Assembly (NCBI GenBank): GCA_900540985.1
Contig: UQIC01000011.1
Coordinates: forward strand, 1 to 60,183
DNA: 60,183 bases
Direction: 5' to 3'
Source: an uncultured Collinsella sp.
GTDB taxonomy: Bacteria > Actinomycetota > Coriobacteriia > Coriobacteriales > Coriobacteriaceae
The position numbers and the translations under genes are program-made. This document shows, piece by piece, positions 39,922-48,542 of the stretch (within the stretch, counting starts at the first letter, position 1; every line of letters begins with the position of its first letter). The notes under the pieces were generated by a model that saw nothing but the letters and a program-made list of their open reading frames with translations, made no database searches and was not told where the DNA came from.

Positions 39922-41265
39922 ATGGCCAGTGACAACGGAAAGAGCTTCCTCGACAAGTTTGCCGAGGTCTCTGCGAAGGTGGGAAACCAGGTTCACCTGC
40001 GTTCCCTGCGTGACGCCTTCGCGACCATCACGCCGCTCTATATCCTTGCGGGTATCGCGGTTCTTATTAACAACGTCGTGTTCCCTCTGTTCCCGCTCGA
40101 TGCGGCGGGCCTTGCCAACCTTCAGACGTGGGGTTCGGCAATTACGCTGGGCACCCTCAACGTCTCTGCCATTATCTTGGCCGGATTGATTGGCTACAGC
40201 CTCGCTAAGAACAAGCGTTTCGATAACCCGCTCGCTTGCGTGGTCGTCGCTATCTCTGCTTTCGTCATCATGATGCCGCAGCAGATCACCGCCTCGCTTG
40301 CCGCCACGAGCCCGCTGCTCACCGACAAGATCACCTCCGCCGAGGTCACGGGCGCCCTTTCGACTGCCAACACCGGCACCAACGGTCTGTTCTCGGCTAT
40401 TATCATCGCCCTGCTTTCCGTCTCGCTCTTCATCAAGATTTCTGGCGTCGAGAAGCTCAAGGTTAAGCTGGGCGAGGGCGTGCCTCCCGCGGTCTCCAAC
40501 TCCTTCAACGTCATGATCCCGATGCTGCTCAACCTCGCGATCTTCGCTCTTGCCGCAGCCCTGCTCGCCGTGTGCGCCGGCACCGATCTGTGCACCATCA
40601 TCTCCACGTGCATCTCCAACCCGCTCAAGAGCATCATGAACGCCGGTCCGTGGGCTGTTATCCTCATCTACACCCTTGCTAACCTGCTGTTCTGCGTCGG
40701 TATTCACCAGTCCACCATCTCTGGCGCTACCGTCGAGCCGATTCTGACCATGCTCATCGTCGACAACATGGCTACCTTTGCCGCCGGTGGCACCATCCAG
40801 CCCGATCACTACATGAACATGCAGATCGTTAACAGCTTCGCCCTCATCGGCGGCTCGGGCTGCACCCTCATGCTTCTGCTCGACACGCTCCTGTTCTCCA
40901 AGAACAAGGCTTCCGAGACCGTTTCCAAGATGGCTATCCTGCCTGGTCTGTTCAACATCAACGAGCCGGTTATCTACGGTTACCCCATCGTGTACAACCT
41001 GCCGCTCATGATCCCGTTCGTCCTTCTTCCCGATCTGTTCATCGGCATCACCTATGGCCTTACCTGCGCAGGCATCATCAGCCCCTGCATCGCCCAGGTG
41101 CCCTGGACCATGCCTCCCGTCATCAATGCCCTGCTCGCTACGGGCTTTGACTGGCGCGCCGGCGTGTGGCAGGCTCTCGAGATTGTCATTGGCATGGCCG
41201 TCTACCTGCCCTTTATGAAGATTTCCGAGAAGGCAATCGCCAAGCAGGAGGCTCTCGCCGAGTAG
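39922..41265 (+). CDS. PTS lactose/cellobiose-family IIC permease
   Basis: The 447-residue membrane permease of the Lac family translocates and presents sugar to IIB. It starts SFLDKFAEVSAKVGNQVHLRSLRDAF, a typical CelB N-terminus. About ten membrane segments are visible. The conserved substrate loop LPGLFNINEPVIYGYPIVYN is characteristic of cellobiose/diacetylchitobiose IIC. It is 120 bases after the glucosidase gene with TAGGAG upstream. Confidence 0.95.
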   Translation: MASDNGKSFLDKFAEVSAKVGNQVHLRSLRDAFATITPLYILAGIAVLINNVVFPLFPLDAAGLANLQTWGSAITLGTLNVSAIILAGLIGYSLAKNKRFDNPLACVVVAISAFVIMMPQQITASLAATSPLLTDKITSAEVTGALSTANTGTNGLFSAIIIALLSVSLFIKISGVEKLKVKLGEGVPPAVSNSFNVMIPMLLNLAIFALAAALLAVCAGTDLCTIISTCISNPLKSIMNAGPWAVILIYTLANLLFCVGIHQSTISGATVEPILTMLIVDNMATFAAGGTIQPDHYMNMQIVNSFALIGGSGCTLMLLLDTLLFSKNKASETVSKMAILPGLFNINEPVIYGYPIVYNLPLMIPFVLLPDLFIGITYGLTCAGIISPCIAQVPWTMPPVINALLATGFDWRAGVWQALEIVIGMAVYLPFMKISEKAIAKQEALAE

Positions 41266-41294
41266 AACGCCTAACGTTCGTCCCTTTCACCTTT

Positions 41295-41325
41295 GCGGGC
41301 GCCGGTACGCGGTGCCGGTGCCCGC
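41295..41325 (+). other. Intercistronic hairpin between IIC and IIB
   Basis: GCGGGCGCCGG pairs with CCGGTGCCCGC (one G-U pair). No T-run follows, so it is more likely an RNA-processing or 3'-protecting stem than a full terminator. Confidence 0.55.
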
Positions 41326-41426
41326 GGCTCTCTCCCTTGCGTAAAGATACAGGGGAGCGGGCACAATAGCCGCAAGGAATACAACCAGTTGTCGTCTGCG
41401 CGCCGCGCAGTTATAAGGAGGAAACC

Positions 41427-41729
41427 ATGAAGAAGATCATGCTCTGCTGCAATGCCGGCATGTCCACGAGCCTGCTGGTCCAGAAGATGCAGGCCGAGGT
41501 TGCAAACCGTGGTCTGGATATTGAGGTCGAGGCTCGTCCCATGAACGAGGCCCACGATCACCTGGACGAGTGCGACATGTTGCTGCTTGGTCCGCAGATC
41601 GGCTACACCAAGGGCGATTTTGAGAAGGAGGCCGCCGGTCGTTTTCCGGTCGAGGTCATCAACATGGTCGACTACGGCCGCATGAACGCTGCCGGCATCA
41701 TCGACCACTGCGTCAGCGTGATGGGCTAG
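41427..41729 (+). CDS. PTS lactose/cellobiose-family IIB
   Basis: A 100-residue IIB whose phosphorylated cysteine is Cys8 in IMLCCNAGMSTSLLVQKM. The later LLGPQIGYTKGDFEKEA matches the cellobiose IIB family. It transfers phosphate from the IIA encoded next to sugar bound by the IIC encoded before. AAGGAGG lies upstream of the ATG. Confidence 0.95.
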   Translation: MKKIMLCCNAGMSTSLLVQKMQAEVANRGLDIEVEARPMNEAHDHLDECDMLLLGPQIGYTKGDFEKEAAGRFPVEVINMVDYGRMNAAGIIDHCVSVMG

Positions 41730-41738
41730 GTGCTCCGC

Positions 41739-42071
41739 ATGGAGGATATGAACGAACTGCAGATGACCTGCTTCGAGATCATCAGCTACGTCGGTACCGC
41801 CAAGAGCATGTACATCAATGCCGTGCAAAAGGCCAAGGAGGGCGATTTTGACGCCGCCGAGGAGCTTATCAAGCAGGGCGACGAGGCCTATAACGGTGGC
41901 CACGATGTTCACATGGGGCTTCTGAAGAAGGAGGCCAACGGCGAGCGTAACGGCGAGGCCCCGTTGATTCTGCTGCATGCCGAGGACCAGATGGCCGGTA
42001 CCGAGACCATGCGCGTCATGGCGACGGAGCTCATCGAGATTCACAAGCAGCTGCAGGTACTTCAGGCCTAG
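41739..42071 (+). CDS. PTS lactose/cellobiose-family IIA
   Basis: A 110-residue helical IIA with active-site His80 in PLILLHAEDQMAG. The N-terminus QMTCFEIISYVGTAKSMYINAV is the first helix of the LacF/ChbA family. The start is uncertain: GTG 41730, ATG 41739 and ATG 41748 are in frame; 41739 keeps the whole first helix. It nearly touches the IIB stop, consistent with one operon. Confidence 0.92.
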   Translation: MEDMNELQMTCFEIISYVGTAKSMYINAVQKAKEGDFDAAEELIKQGDEAYNGGHDVHMGLLKKEANGERNGEAPLILLHAEDQMAGTETMRVMATELIEIHKQLQVLQA

Positions 42072-42129
42072 TCGGCGTTATCGCCGCGATGGGCCGTGCG
42101 GTCCAACAGACAACACAGTCCCTTTGACG

Positions 42130-42167
42130 GGCGCCGGGAGTCTCCGCCTCCCGGCGCCTTTATATTT
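42130..42167 (+). terminator. Terminator of the GH1/PTS operon
   Basis: GGCGCCGGGAG pairs perfectly with CTCCCGGCGCC and is followed by TTTATATTT. Confidence 0.92.
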
Positions 42168-42217
42168 GGGGAAGGTCTTGCGCGACCTATTAAGCGACCA
42201 TTCGCGTTTCCCCAGAT

Positions 42218-42258
42218 AAAGCCTGCCAAAACAAACCTGTCCCTTTTTGGTAGGTTTT
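42218..42258 (+). repeat. CCTGTCCC-loop hairpin upstream of the ROK gene
   Basis: AAAGCCTGCCAAAA pairs with TTTTGGTAGGTTTT (two G-U pairs) around CAAACCTGTCCCT. The loop matches those at 6317-6357 and, in variant form, 33017-33049; the arms differ. It ends 54 bases before the ROK start and could be a leader structure. The sequence just before it (42167-42215) is another weak palindrome with a TTAAG centre. Confidence 0.75.
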
Positions 42259-42312
42259 TGCCTTGGGAGCGGTACCATACAGGCAATGTTTAAACGAGAA
42301 AGGCGGGCTCCC

Positions 42313-43266
42313 ATGGAACCTAAACAGTATTACATCGGCATCGACGTCGGCGGCACTTCGGTTAAGGAGGGCCTGTTCGACGAGGACGGCAACCTGCTGG
42401 CCAAGGCCAGCGTGCCCACGCCTCCCATCGTTGACGCCGCGGGCTTTGCCGCGGTGACCGAGGCTATCGACCAGGTGGTCGCCAAGGCGCAGATTCCGCG
42501 TGCCTTTGTGGCAGGCATTGGCCTGGCCGTTCCGTGCCCCATCCCGGCATCGGGCGATGCCAAGGTCAAGGCCAACATTGCCATTAACCTGCCCGAGCTG
42601 AGGGTCGCCATTCAGAAGCACTGCCCCGATGCGGTCGTTAAGTATGAGAACGATGCCAACGCCGCTGCCATGGGCGAGGCCTGGCTCGGTTCTGCCAAGG
42701 GCGTGCAGAACGTCGTGATGGTCACCATCGGTACCGGCGTGGGCGGCGGCGTTATCGTTAACGGCGACGTGGTATCGGGCGTTGTGGGTGCTGGCGGCGA
42801 GATTGGCCACATGTGCCTGAACCCGGCCGAGGAGCGCGCTTGCGGCTGTGGCGGTCATGGCCACTTGGAGCAGTATTCCAGTGCCACCGGCGTGGTGAGC
42901 AATTACCTGGCCGAGTGCAAGAAAGCGGGCGTCGAGCCCATCGAGCTCACCGGCCCCTCCGATTCCAAGGACGTGTTCCAGGCCTGCCGCGAGGGCGACA
43001 AGCTCGCGCTGGCAGCTGCCGATACCATGGCCGACTATCTCGGCCGTGCCCTGGCGCTTATTGCCAACGTGGTCGACCCCGAGATGTTCCTGATCGGTGG
43101 CGGCGCGTCCGCTTCGGCCGATGTCTACCTCGATAAGGTTCGCGAGCACTTTAAGCAATACGCGCTTTCCGCCTCGCGCGAGACGCCCATTAAGGTCGCT
43201 TCGCTCGGCAACGACGCCGGCATCATCGGCGCCGCCTACGTAGCCCTGCGCGCCGCCGGTAAATAG
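42313..43266 (+). CDS. ROK-family sugar kinase (glucokinase-like)
   Basis: A 317-residue ASKHA kinase. It has the phosphate-1 motif GIDVGGTSVKEGLFDEDG, KYENDANAAAMGEAW with the catalytic Asp, TIGTGVGGGVIVNGDVVSG (adenosine/phosphate) and GAGGEIGHMCLN. In the ROK zinc motif the usual CxCGxxGCLE reads CGCGGHGHLE, so the third Cys is His; zinc could still bind. Expected reaction is ATP-dependent phosphorylation of glucose, which fits its place after the beta-glucosidase/PTS operon. The ATG follows GAGAAAGGCGGG. Confidence 0.92.
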   Translation: MEPKQYYIGIDVGGTSVKEGLFDEDGNLLAKASVPTPPIVDAAGFAAVTEAIDQVVAKAQIPRAFVAGIGLAVPCPIPASGDAKVKANIAINLPELRVAIQKHCPDAVVKYENDANAAAMGEAWLGSAKGVQNVVMVTIGTGVGGGVIVNGDVVSGVVGAGGEIGHMCLNPAEERACGCGGHGHLEQYSSATGVVSNYLAECKKAGVEPIELTGPSDSKDVFQACREGDKLALAAADTMADYLGRALALIANVVDPEMFLIGGGASASADVYLDKVREHFKQYALSASRETPIKVASLGNDAGIIGAAYVALRAAGK

Positions 43267-43267
43267 C

Positions 43268-43318
43268 TGGTGCAAGGGGGTCAGGTTACTTTGCGCCAAC
43301 ATGGTGCAAAAGGGACAG
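43268..43318. repeat. Tandem TGGTGCAA repeat (CCTGWCCC family, reverse orientation)
   Basis: TGGTGCAAGGGGGTCAGG (43268) and TGGTGCAAAAGGGACAG (43302) begin 34 bases apart. The first is closed by TTGCGCCAA and is the reverse complement form of the element at 33017-33049. The second lacks a clear right arm. Confidence 0.75.
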
Positions 43319-43432
43319 CCTTGGCCCCCATACCTGCCACAAAATATGCCGTGGCCCTTCCGTCTGCGAAGGCTCGGCATCGGCGTGCTACCATAGCTAC
43401 GTCCAAGTACACATATCAAGTGGAGGATATCC

Positions 43433-44356
43433 ATGGCAAACGTTCTTGTCTTTGGTCACCAGAACCCCGATAACGACGCCATCATGAGCGCCGTCGTCCT
43501 GTCCCAGCTGCTCAACCAGGTTGAGTATGCCGGCAACACCTACGAGGCCTGCGCCCTGGGTCAGCTTCCGGCAGAGTCCGCCAAGCTGCTCGCCGACGCC
43601 GGCATCGCCGAGCCCCGCGTGATCGAGTCCGTCGAGGCCGGTCAGCTCGTCGTCCTCACCGACCACAACGAGTCTGCCCAGTCCGTTGCCGGCCTTAAGG
43701 ACGCCACGGTCTTTGGCGTCGTCGATCATCACCGCATCGGCGACTTCGAGACCGCCGGCCCGCTGCACTACATCTGCCTGCCCTGGGGCTCCAGCTGCAC
43801 CATCGTCACCAAGCTCGCCGACGTGCTCGGCGTTGAGCTTTCCGACGTCCAGGCCAAGTTGCTGCTCTCGGCCATGATGACCGACACGCTTATGCTCAAG
43901 AGCCCCACCACCACCGATGTCGACCGCGCCGTCGCCGCCAAACTCGGCGAGCAGGTGGGCGTCGACCCGGTCAAGTTTGGCATGGAGGTCTTCCTCACCC
44001 GTCCGTCCGGCTCCTTCACCGCTGCCGAGATGGTCGGCAACGACATCAAGATGTTCGAGCCCGCTGGCAAGAAGCTGCTCATCGGCCAGTACGAGACCGT
44101 CGACAAGAGCCGCGCACTCGGCATGATCGACGAGATTCGCGAGGCCATGCGCGCCTACGCCGCCGAGAAGGGTGCTGACGGCATTGTCCTGTGCATCACC
44201 GACATCATGGAGGAGGGCTCGCAGGTCCTGCTCGAGGGCGAGACCGAGGCTGCTCAGAAGGGTCTGGGCATTGCCGACGAGCACGACGGCGTCTGGATGC
44301 CGGGCGTCCTCTCCCGTAAGAAGCAGGTCGCTGCCCCCATCATGGCCGCCTGCTAA
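43433..44356 (+). CDS. ppaC: Manganese-dependent inorganic pyrophosphatase (family II)
   Basis: A DHH-family pyrophosphatase of 307 residues. The metal-binding motifs are VFGHQNPDNDAIMSA, LTDHNE, VVDHHRIGDF and a conserved LPWGSSCTIV loop; the C-terminal DHHA2 domain carries the substrate-binding SRKKQVAAP motif. It pulls biosynthetic reactions forward by hydrolysing pyrophosphate, including that from HisG and HisE. It has an own terminator and its start follows GTGGAGGATATCC. Confidence 0.96.
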   Translation: MANVLVFGHQNPDNDAIMSAVVLSQLLNQVEYAGNTYEACALGQLPAESAKLLADAGIAEPRVIESVEAGQLVVLTDHNESAQSVAGLKDATVFGVVDHHRIGDFETAGPLHYICLPWGSSCTIVTKLADVLGVELSDVQAKLLLSAMMTDTLMLKSPTTTDVDRAVAAKLGEQVGVDPVKFGMEVFLTRPSGSFTAAEMVGNDIKMFEPAGKKLLIGQYETVDKSRALGMIDEIREAMRAYAAEKGADGIVLCITDIMEEGSQVLLEGETEAAQKGLGIADEHDGVWMPGVLSRKKQVAAPIMAAC

Positions 44357-44375
44357 GTTTAGTTGACCAAACGCC

Positions 44376-44416
44376 ACGACCGGATCGCGGACGCCCCGCG
44401 CTCCGGTCGTTTTTTG
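44376..44416 (+). terminator. Rho-independent terminator after ppaC
   Basis: ACGACCGGA pairs with TCCGGTCGT, with a GC-rich inner stem, followed by TTTTTTG. Confidence 0.93.
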
Positions 44417-44554
44417 TGCACGGCGCCGCGTTGTCTCTTGGACAGGCGTGCCCGTGCCGTTGGGCAAATAATGTTCAACCTGTGGTTCCGCTTTTCGGCC
44501 ACGCCTGCGTGCTTGTCGTGCAGGGTAGGCTAGATGCAAGCGTAATACGTTAGA

Positions 44555-44590
44555 GCGCGGCGCCGCCACTTGGGCGGGCCGTGCTTTTTT
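44555..44590 (+). terminator. Terminator-like hairpin in the nhaA leader
   Basis: GCGCGGCGCCGCC and GGCGGGCCGTGC form an imperfect stem followed by TTTTTT, 33 bases before the nhaA start. If the promoter lies upstream this could be an attenuator; otherwise it is a second ppaC terminator. Confidence 0.6.
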
Positions 44591-44623
44591 AAGACGGGAG
44601 CTTTCCCGTGAAAGGAGCCGCCC

Positions 44624-45982
44624 ATGGCAGCAACTGAGCAGCTGTTCAACGTCCGTGAGCGCAAGCGCTTTGAACGTCACGACATTTGGGAGCGCATCGC
44701 CGAGAACGGCACGATTTCCGCCGCCGTCATGGTCTTCGCCGCCATCGCCGCCGTCATTTGCGCTAATACCGATGCCTACGAGGCCATCCATCACTTTTTG
44801 GAGACCCCGCTGTATGTGGGTTTGGGCAACCTTACGGCCGGTCTCACCGTTGAGCTTTTCGTCAACGACTTCCTCATGGCGATTTTCTTTTTGTTGGTGG
44901 GCATTGAGCTTAAGTACGAGATGACGGTCGGCGAGCTCAAGAACCCGCGCCAGGCCATGCTACCCATGCTGGCAGCCGTGGGCGGCGTCGTCGTTCCCGC
45001 CTGCATCTATCTCATCTTTAACCATGCCGGCGCCCGCAACGGTTGGGCCATCCCCATGGCAACCGATATTGCCTTTGCGCTGGGCGTGCTGTCGCTTTTG
45101 GGCAATCGCGTGCCCAACGGCGTGCGCGTGTTCTTCTCGACGCTCGCCATCGCCGACGACCTCATCTCCATCGCCGCCATCGCCATCTTCTACGGTCAGA
45201 GCCCCAATCCGTTTTGGTTGGGCGCCGCCGCGCTTGTGACCTGTGCGCTCGTGTGGCTCAACAAGACGCAGCATTACCGCCTTGCCCCGTATTCGGTACT
45301 GGGCCTGCTGTTGTGGTTCTGCATGTTCAAGAGCGGCGTACATGCTACGCTTGCTGGCGTCATCTTGGCCTTTACCATACCGGCCAAGTGCGGCGTCAAG
45401 CTCGATAGCCTCACCGATTGGTTGGGCGAGTGCCTGCCGCTGCTCGATGACCGCTACGATGACGAGGCACACATCCTGGGCCAGCATGACTTTACCGTCT
45501 CGACCACCAAGGTCGAGCGCGTCATGCACCGCGTGACCCCGCCGCTCATTCGCATGGAGCGTCTGATCTCCACGCCGGTCAACTTTGTGATCCTGCCGAT
45601 CTTTGCGTTCGTGAACGCACAGGTTCGCCTAGTGGGCGTGGACATGAGCACGCTACTCACCGACCCGGTGACGCTCGGCGTGTACTTTGGCATGCTGCTG
45701 GGCAAGCCGTTCGGTATCTTTGGCATGACGTTCGCCTTGGTCAAGCTCAAGGCCTGCGAGCTGCCGCGCAATGTCAACTGGCATATGATTGCCGGCGTGG
45801 GCATTCTGGGCGGTATCGGCTTTACCATGTCGATTCTCATCAGCGGCCTCGCCTTCCCGACGGCCCAGTTTGAGGTTCTGGCTGCCAAGGCCGCTATTCT
45901 CGCCGGCTCTGTCACCGCGGCCGTACTTGGCATGATCTACATGAGTGTGATCTGCAAGCACCCCGCGCCCAAGAACGAGTAG
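44624..45982 (+). CDS. nhaA: Na+/H+ antiporter NhaA
   Basis: A 452-residue integral membrane antiporter exchanging protons for sodium. About twelve membrane segments are visible. The transport-site Asp pair is in TLAIADDLISIAAIAIFYG, and the unwound helix region contains PMATDIAFALGVLSLLG. A hydrophilic loop of some 60 residues with YDDEAHILGQHDF lies between the halves, longer than in E. coli NhaA. The start has AAAGGAG upstream. It is monocistronic. Confidence 0.95.
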   Translation: MAATEQLFNVRERKRFERHDIWERIAENGTISAAVMVFAAIAAVICANTDAYEAIHHFLETPLYVGLGNLTAGLTVELFVNDFLMAIFFLLVGIELKYEMTVGELKNPRQAMLPMLAAVGGVVVPACIYLIFNHAGARNGWAIPMATDIAFALGVLSLLGNRVPNGVRVFFSTLAIADDLISIAAIAIFYGQSPNPFWLGAAALVTCALVWLNKTQHYRLAPYSVLGLLLWFCMFKSGVHATLAGVILAFTIPAKCGVKLDSLTDWLGECLPLLDDRYDDEAHILGQHDFTVSTTKVERVMHRVTPPLIRMERLISTPVNFVILPIFAFVNAQVRLVGVDMSTLLTDPVTLGVYFGMLLGKPFGIFGMTFALVKLKACELPRNVNWHMIAGVGILGGIGFTMSILISGLAFPTAQFEVLAAKAAILAGSVTAAVLGMIYMSVICKHPAPKNE

Positions 45983-46075
45983 GCGCGTAGAAACAGACGC
46001 CAGAGCCTGCTCGAGCGCGTGTAAAACGCGGTTTTGAGTGCTACTTGCCACCTGCCGGACACCCCAGTGGCCAAA

Positions 46076-46118
46076 AAACGCCGTTTGTGAGTACTGTCAC
46101 AAACGGCGTTTCATTTTA
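46076..46118 (+). terminator. Terminator after nhaA
   Basis: AAACGCCGTTTGTGA pairs perfectly with TCACAAACGGCGTTT around a six-base loop and is followed by CATTTTAG. Confidence 0.85.
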
Positions 46119-46213
46119 GGCGCGAAAAATAATGTACAAATCTATTCTGTCTGTGCATTAACGATTGCGTGGCTGGACGAAAAATGTTGATGCATCCTTC
46201 CAAAACCGGACAC

Positions 46214-46236
46214 AAAAGGCCAAGACTGGCCTTTTT
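46214..46236 (+). terminator. Short hairpin with T-run
   Basis: AAAAGGCCA pairs with TGGCCTTTT around AGAC, with flanking A and T runs, so it could work in either direction between nhaA and the small minus-strand gene. Confidence 0.75.
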
Positions 46237-46314
46237 AATTCAAAATCGCTGTTACTAAAAAAGTAACAGTACTCATATTTGCTATTTTTTGACCACAGGC
46301 CCCAATGACTAGGT

Positions 46315-46569
46315 TTATTCCACGGTGCCGTAGATGGCGCCCCAGCCGTGGGCGGCCAAGGCGGAGTTGAGCTGGTCGCAAAGTGACTGGCGGTCGTAAT
46401 AGCCGGGCGGTAGCAGGTTCACGATTTCCATGAGATCGGGCGCCAGGTCCAAGATTTCGGCCTGTACGATCAGATCCAGGCGGTCGATGGCGTGGCGGTC
46501 GTAAAACAGTCCGTCGACCAGGCGCTGAAGGTCGCCGAATTCCTCGGCCTGGAACGATCCGTACTCCAT
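46315..46569 (-). CDS. Small protein of unknown function
   Basis: An 84-residue soluble acidic protein that I do not recognise. It starts MEYGSFQAEEFGDLQRLVDG, contains a Leu/Ile-rich helix pair (RLDLIVQAEILDLAPDLMEI) and NLLPPGYYDRQSLCDQLNSA, and ends with AAHGWGAIYG. AAGGAGG precedes the ATG, which supports its being a real gene. It is transcribed divergently from the aminotransferase gene. Confidence 0.75.
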   Translation of the reverse strand: MEYGSFQAEEFGDLQRLVDGLFYDRHAIDRLDLIVQAEILDLAPDLMEIVNLLPPGYYDRQSLCDQLNSALAAHGWGAIYGTVE

Positions 46570-46718
46570 AGTGCCTCCTTGGGCGCTTCATGCCGGCATG
46601 CGCGGCGATTCGTAATTCATTGCGATGGACTTAATCTATCACGGCTTCATAACGTTGCGACGGTGGCGGTCTATACTTAGAAGAATTGCAACGTACCGCT
46701 TCGTGAAAGGTCGCACCC

Positions 46719-48023
46719 ATGCAGACGATCTACCAGAAGATGGAAACCACCGAACTCGATGCCGCCATCGAGGTGCTCAAAGCCGAGGTCGCCGAGGTCA
46801 AGGCCAAGGGCCTGGCGCTCGACATGGCCCGCGGCAAGCCGTCGCCCTCCCAGGTGGACATCTCTCGACCCATGCTCGATATCCTCAATGCCGATGCCGA
46901 TCTGCACGACGGCAACGTCGACTGCTCCAACTACGGCTGCTTTGAGGGCATTCCCTCGGCACGCAAGCTAGCGGGGGAGTTCCTGGGTTGCCCCGCCGAG
47001 CAGACGCTTGTGCTGGGCTCGTCGAGCCTGCTGATCGAGCACGATATCGCCGGCATGTTCTGGCGCTGCGGCTCGTGCGGCAGCGAGCCCTGGGAGGCTT
47101 ACGAGGCCGCGCACGACGGCAAGAAGGTCAAATTCCTGTGCCCTGTTCCCGGCTACGACCGCCACTTTGGCATTACCGCCGACCTGGGTATCGAGAACGT
47201 TCCCGTCGCGATGACCGACAACGGCCCCGACATGGACGAGGTCGAGCGCCTGGTTGCCGCCGACGACTCCATCAAGGGCATCTGGTGCGTGCCCAAGTAT
47301 TCCAACCCCACGGGCATCACCTTTAGCGAGGACACTGTGCGTCGCCTGGTCGAGATGCCCACGGCCGCGCCCGATTTTCGTATCTTCTGGGACAACGCCT
47401 ACTGCGTGCACGACCTGTACGACGAGACCGACGAGCTCGCAAACATCTTTGACCTCGCTCGCGCGGCAGGCACCGAGGATCGCGTGGTGGCCTTTGCCTC
47501 GACGTCCAAGATCACCTTCCCGGGCGCCGGTATCGGCTTCATCGGTGCGAGCCCCGCGGTCATCGCCGAGTTCTCCAAGCGCCTGAAGGCAGGCCTTATC
47601 AGCGCCGACAAGCTCAACCAGCTGCGTCACGTGCGTTTCCTTCCCACCATCGAGGCGGTCAAGGAGCACATGAAAAAGCATGCCGAGTTCTTGCGCCCGC
47701 GCTTTGAGGCCGTCGAGCGCAAGCTCACCGAGGGCCTGGGCGATACGGGTTGCGCCACTTGGACGCATCCCCGCGGCGGCTACTTTGTGAGCTTTGATGG
47801 TCCCGAGGGCTCGGCCCAGAAGGTCGCCGCGCTTTGCGCCGACCTGGGCGTCAAGCTCACGCCGGCTGGTGCCACCTGGCCCTATGGCAAGGATCCGCGC
47901 GACACCAACATCCGCATCGCGCCGAGCTATCCCACGGTCGAGGACCTGGAGGCCGCGCTCGATGTGCTGGTGCTGGCCGTTAAGCTTGTCGCTGCCGAGC
48001 TTGCGCGTGCCGAGCGCGTCTAG
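46719..48023 (+). CDS. Aspartate aminotransferase-like PLP enzyme
   Basis: A fold-type I aminotransferase of 434 residues. Features are ALDMARGKPSPSQVDISRPM at the N-terminus, LLIEHDIAGMF, FLCPVPGYDRHF, CVPKYSNPTGITFSEDTV, IFWDNAYCVHDLYD (PLP Asp/Tyr) and the Schiff-base lysine in FASTSKITFPGAGIGFIG. C-terminal HPRGGYFVSF and RIAPSYPTVEDLE complete it. The pattern matches the family of aspartate aminotransferases of subgroup Ic (Pfam Asp_aminotransf-like) rather than classical AspC. The donor is probably aspartate or another acidic amino acid. Confidence 0.85.
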   Translation: MQTIYQKMETTELDAAIEVLKAEVAEVKAKGLALDMARGKPSPSQVDISRPMLDILNADADLHDGNVDCSNYGCFEGIPSARKLAGEFLGCPAEQTLVLGSSSLLIEHDIAGMFWRCGSCGSEPWEAYEAAHDGKKVKFLCPVPGYDRHFGITADLGIENVPVAMTDNGPDMDEVERLVAADDSIKGIWCVPKYSNPTGITFSEDTVRRLVEMPTAAPDFRIFWDNAYCVHDLYDETDELANIFDLARAAGTEDRVVAFASTSKITFPGAGIGFIGASPAVIAEFSKRLKAGLISADKLNQLRHVRFLPTIEAVKEHMKKHAEFLRPRFEAVERKLTEGLGDTGCATWTHPRGGYFVSFDGPEGSAQKVAALCADLGVKLTPAGATWPYGKDPRDTNIRIAPSYPTVEDLEAALDVLVLAVKLVAAELARAERV

Positions 48024-48074
48024 CGCGCGGCCTCCCGTACTATCCGCACTTTCGATTCGCAAAGGAGCGTATAC

Positions 48075-48389
48075 ATGGATTTGGGTATTTCTACCAATCC
48101 CACGCCGGAGCTCTACACCATTAAGGTAACCGGCGAGATCGATATCTCTAACGCCGATAGCCTGCGCAATGCTATCGACCTGGCGCTCGAGCAGCCCACC
48201 GAGGCCGTTGAGCTTGACTTTGCCCAGGTGAGCTACATCGACTCGACGGGTATTGGTGTTTTGGTGGGCGCCGCACACCACGCAGCCGATCACGACAAGC
48301 GCTTTGGCTGCGTTAACGTGCAGCCCCCGGTGATGCGCGTGGTTCAGTTGCTGGGCGTCGACCAGGAGATCTCGATCACGGCGGCATAA
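48075..48389 (+). CDS. STAS-domain anti-sigma factor antagonist
   Basis: A 104-residue SpoIIAA/RsbV-like protein. The strand LYTIKVTGEIDISNADSLRNAI, then VELDFAQVSYIDSTGIGVLVG with the phosphorylatable Ser57 (and Thr58) and the end MRVVQLLGVDQEISI are typical. Such proteins release a sigma factor by binding an anti-sigma kinase. No RsbW-like kinase or sigma gene lies in the window, so the partner is elsewhere. It follows the aminotransferase gene by 51 bases. Confidence 0.9.
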   Translation: MDLGISTNPTPELYTIKVTGEIDISNADSLRNAIDLALEQPTEAVELDFAQVSYIDSTGIGVLVGAAHHAADHDKRFGCVNVQPPVMRVVQLLGVDQEISITAA

Positions 48390-48542
48390 GTCCCGACTCA
48401 AAAGGGGCGTGCTGTTTGGCATATGTTTGTGATGCGCTCGGACGTTTTGGCGTCCGGGCGCTATACTTGACCGAATGAATAGACGAGTTCCGGCCGAATG
48501 GCGCGGTGCGGGCTCGACTCACATCGAGCCTTGGAGGTATGT

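Larger units (their letters stand above)
45983..46314. other. Intergenic region rich in hairpins and repeats
   Basis: Besides the two terminators, it holds AAAACGCGGTTTTGAGTGCT at 46023, an imperfect direct copy of the nhaA terminator arm. It also holds a single diverged arm of the CAGCCTCCAAAAC repeat (46188-46222), a small CTGTTAC/GTAACAG hairpin (46249-46269), and a GGCCCCAATGACTAG box (46298-46312) that touches the next gene's stop. No gene is seen. Confidence 0.6.
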
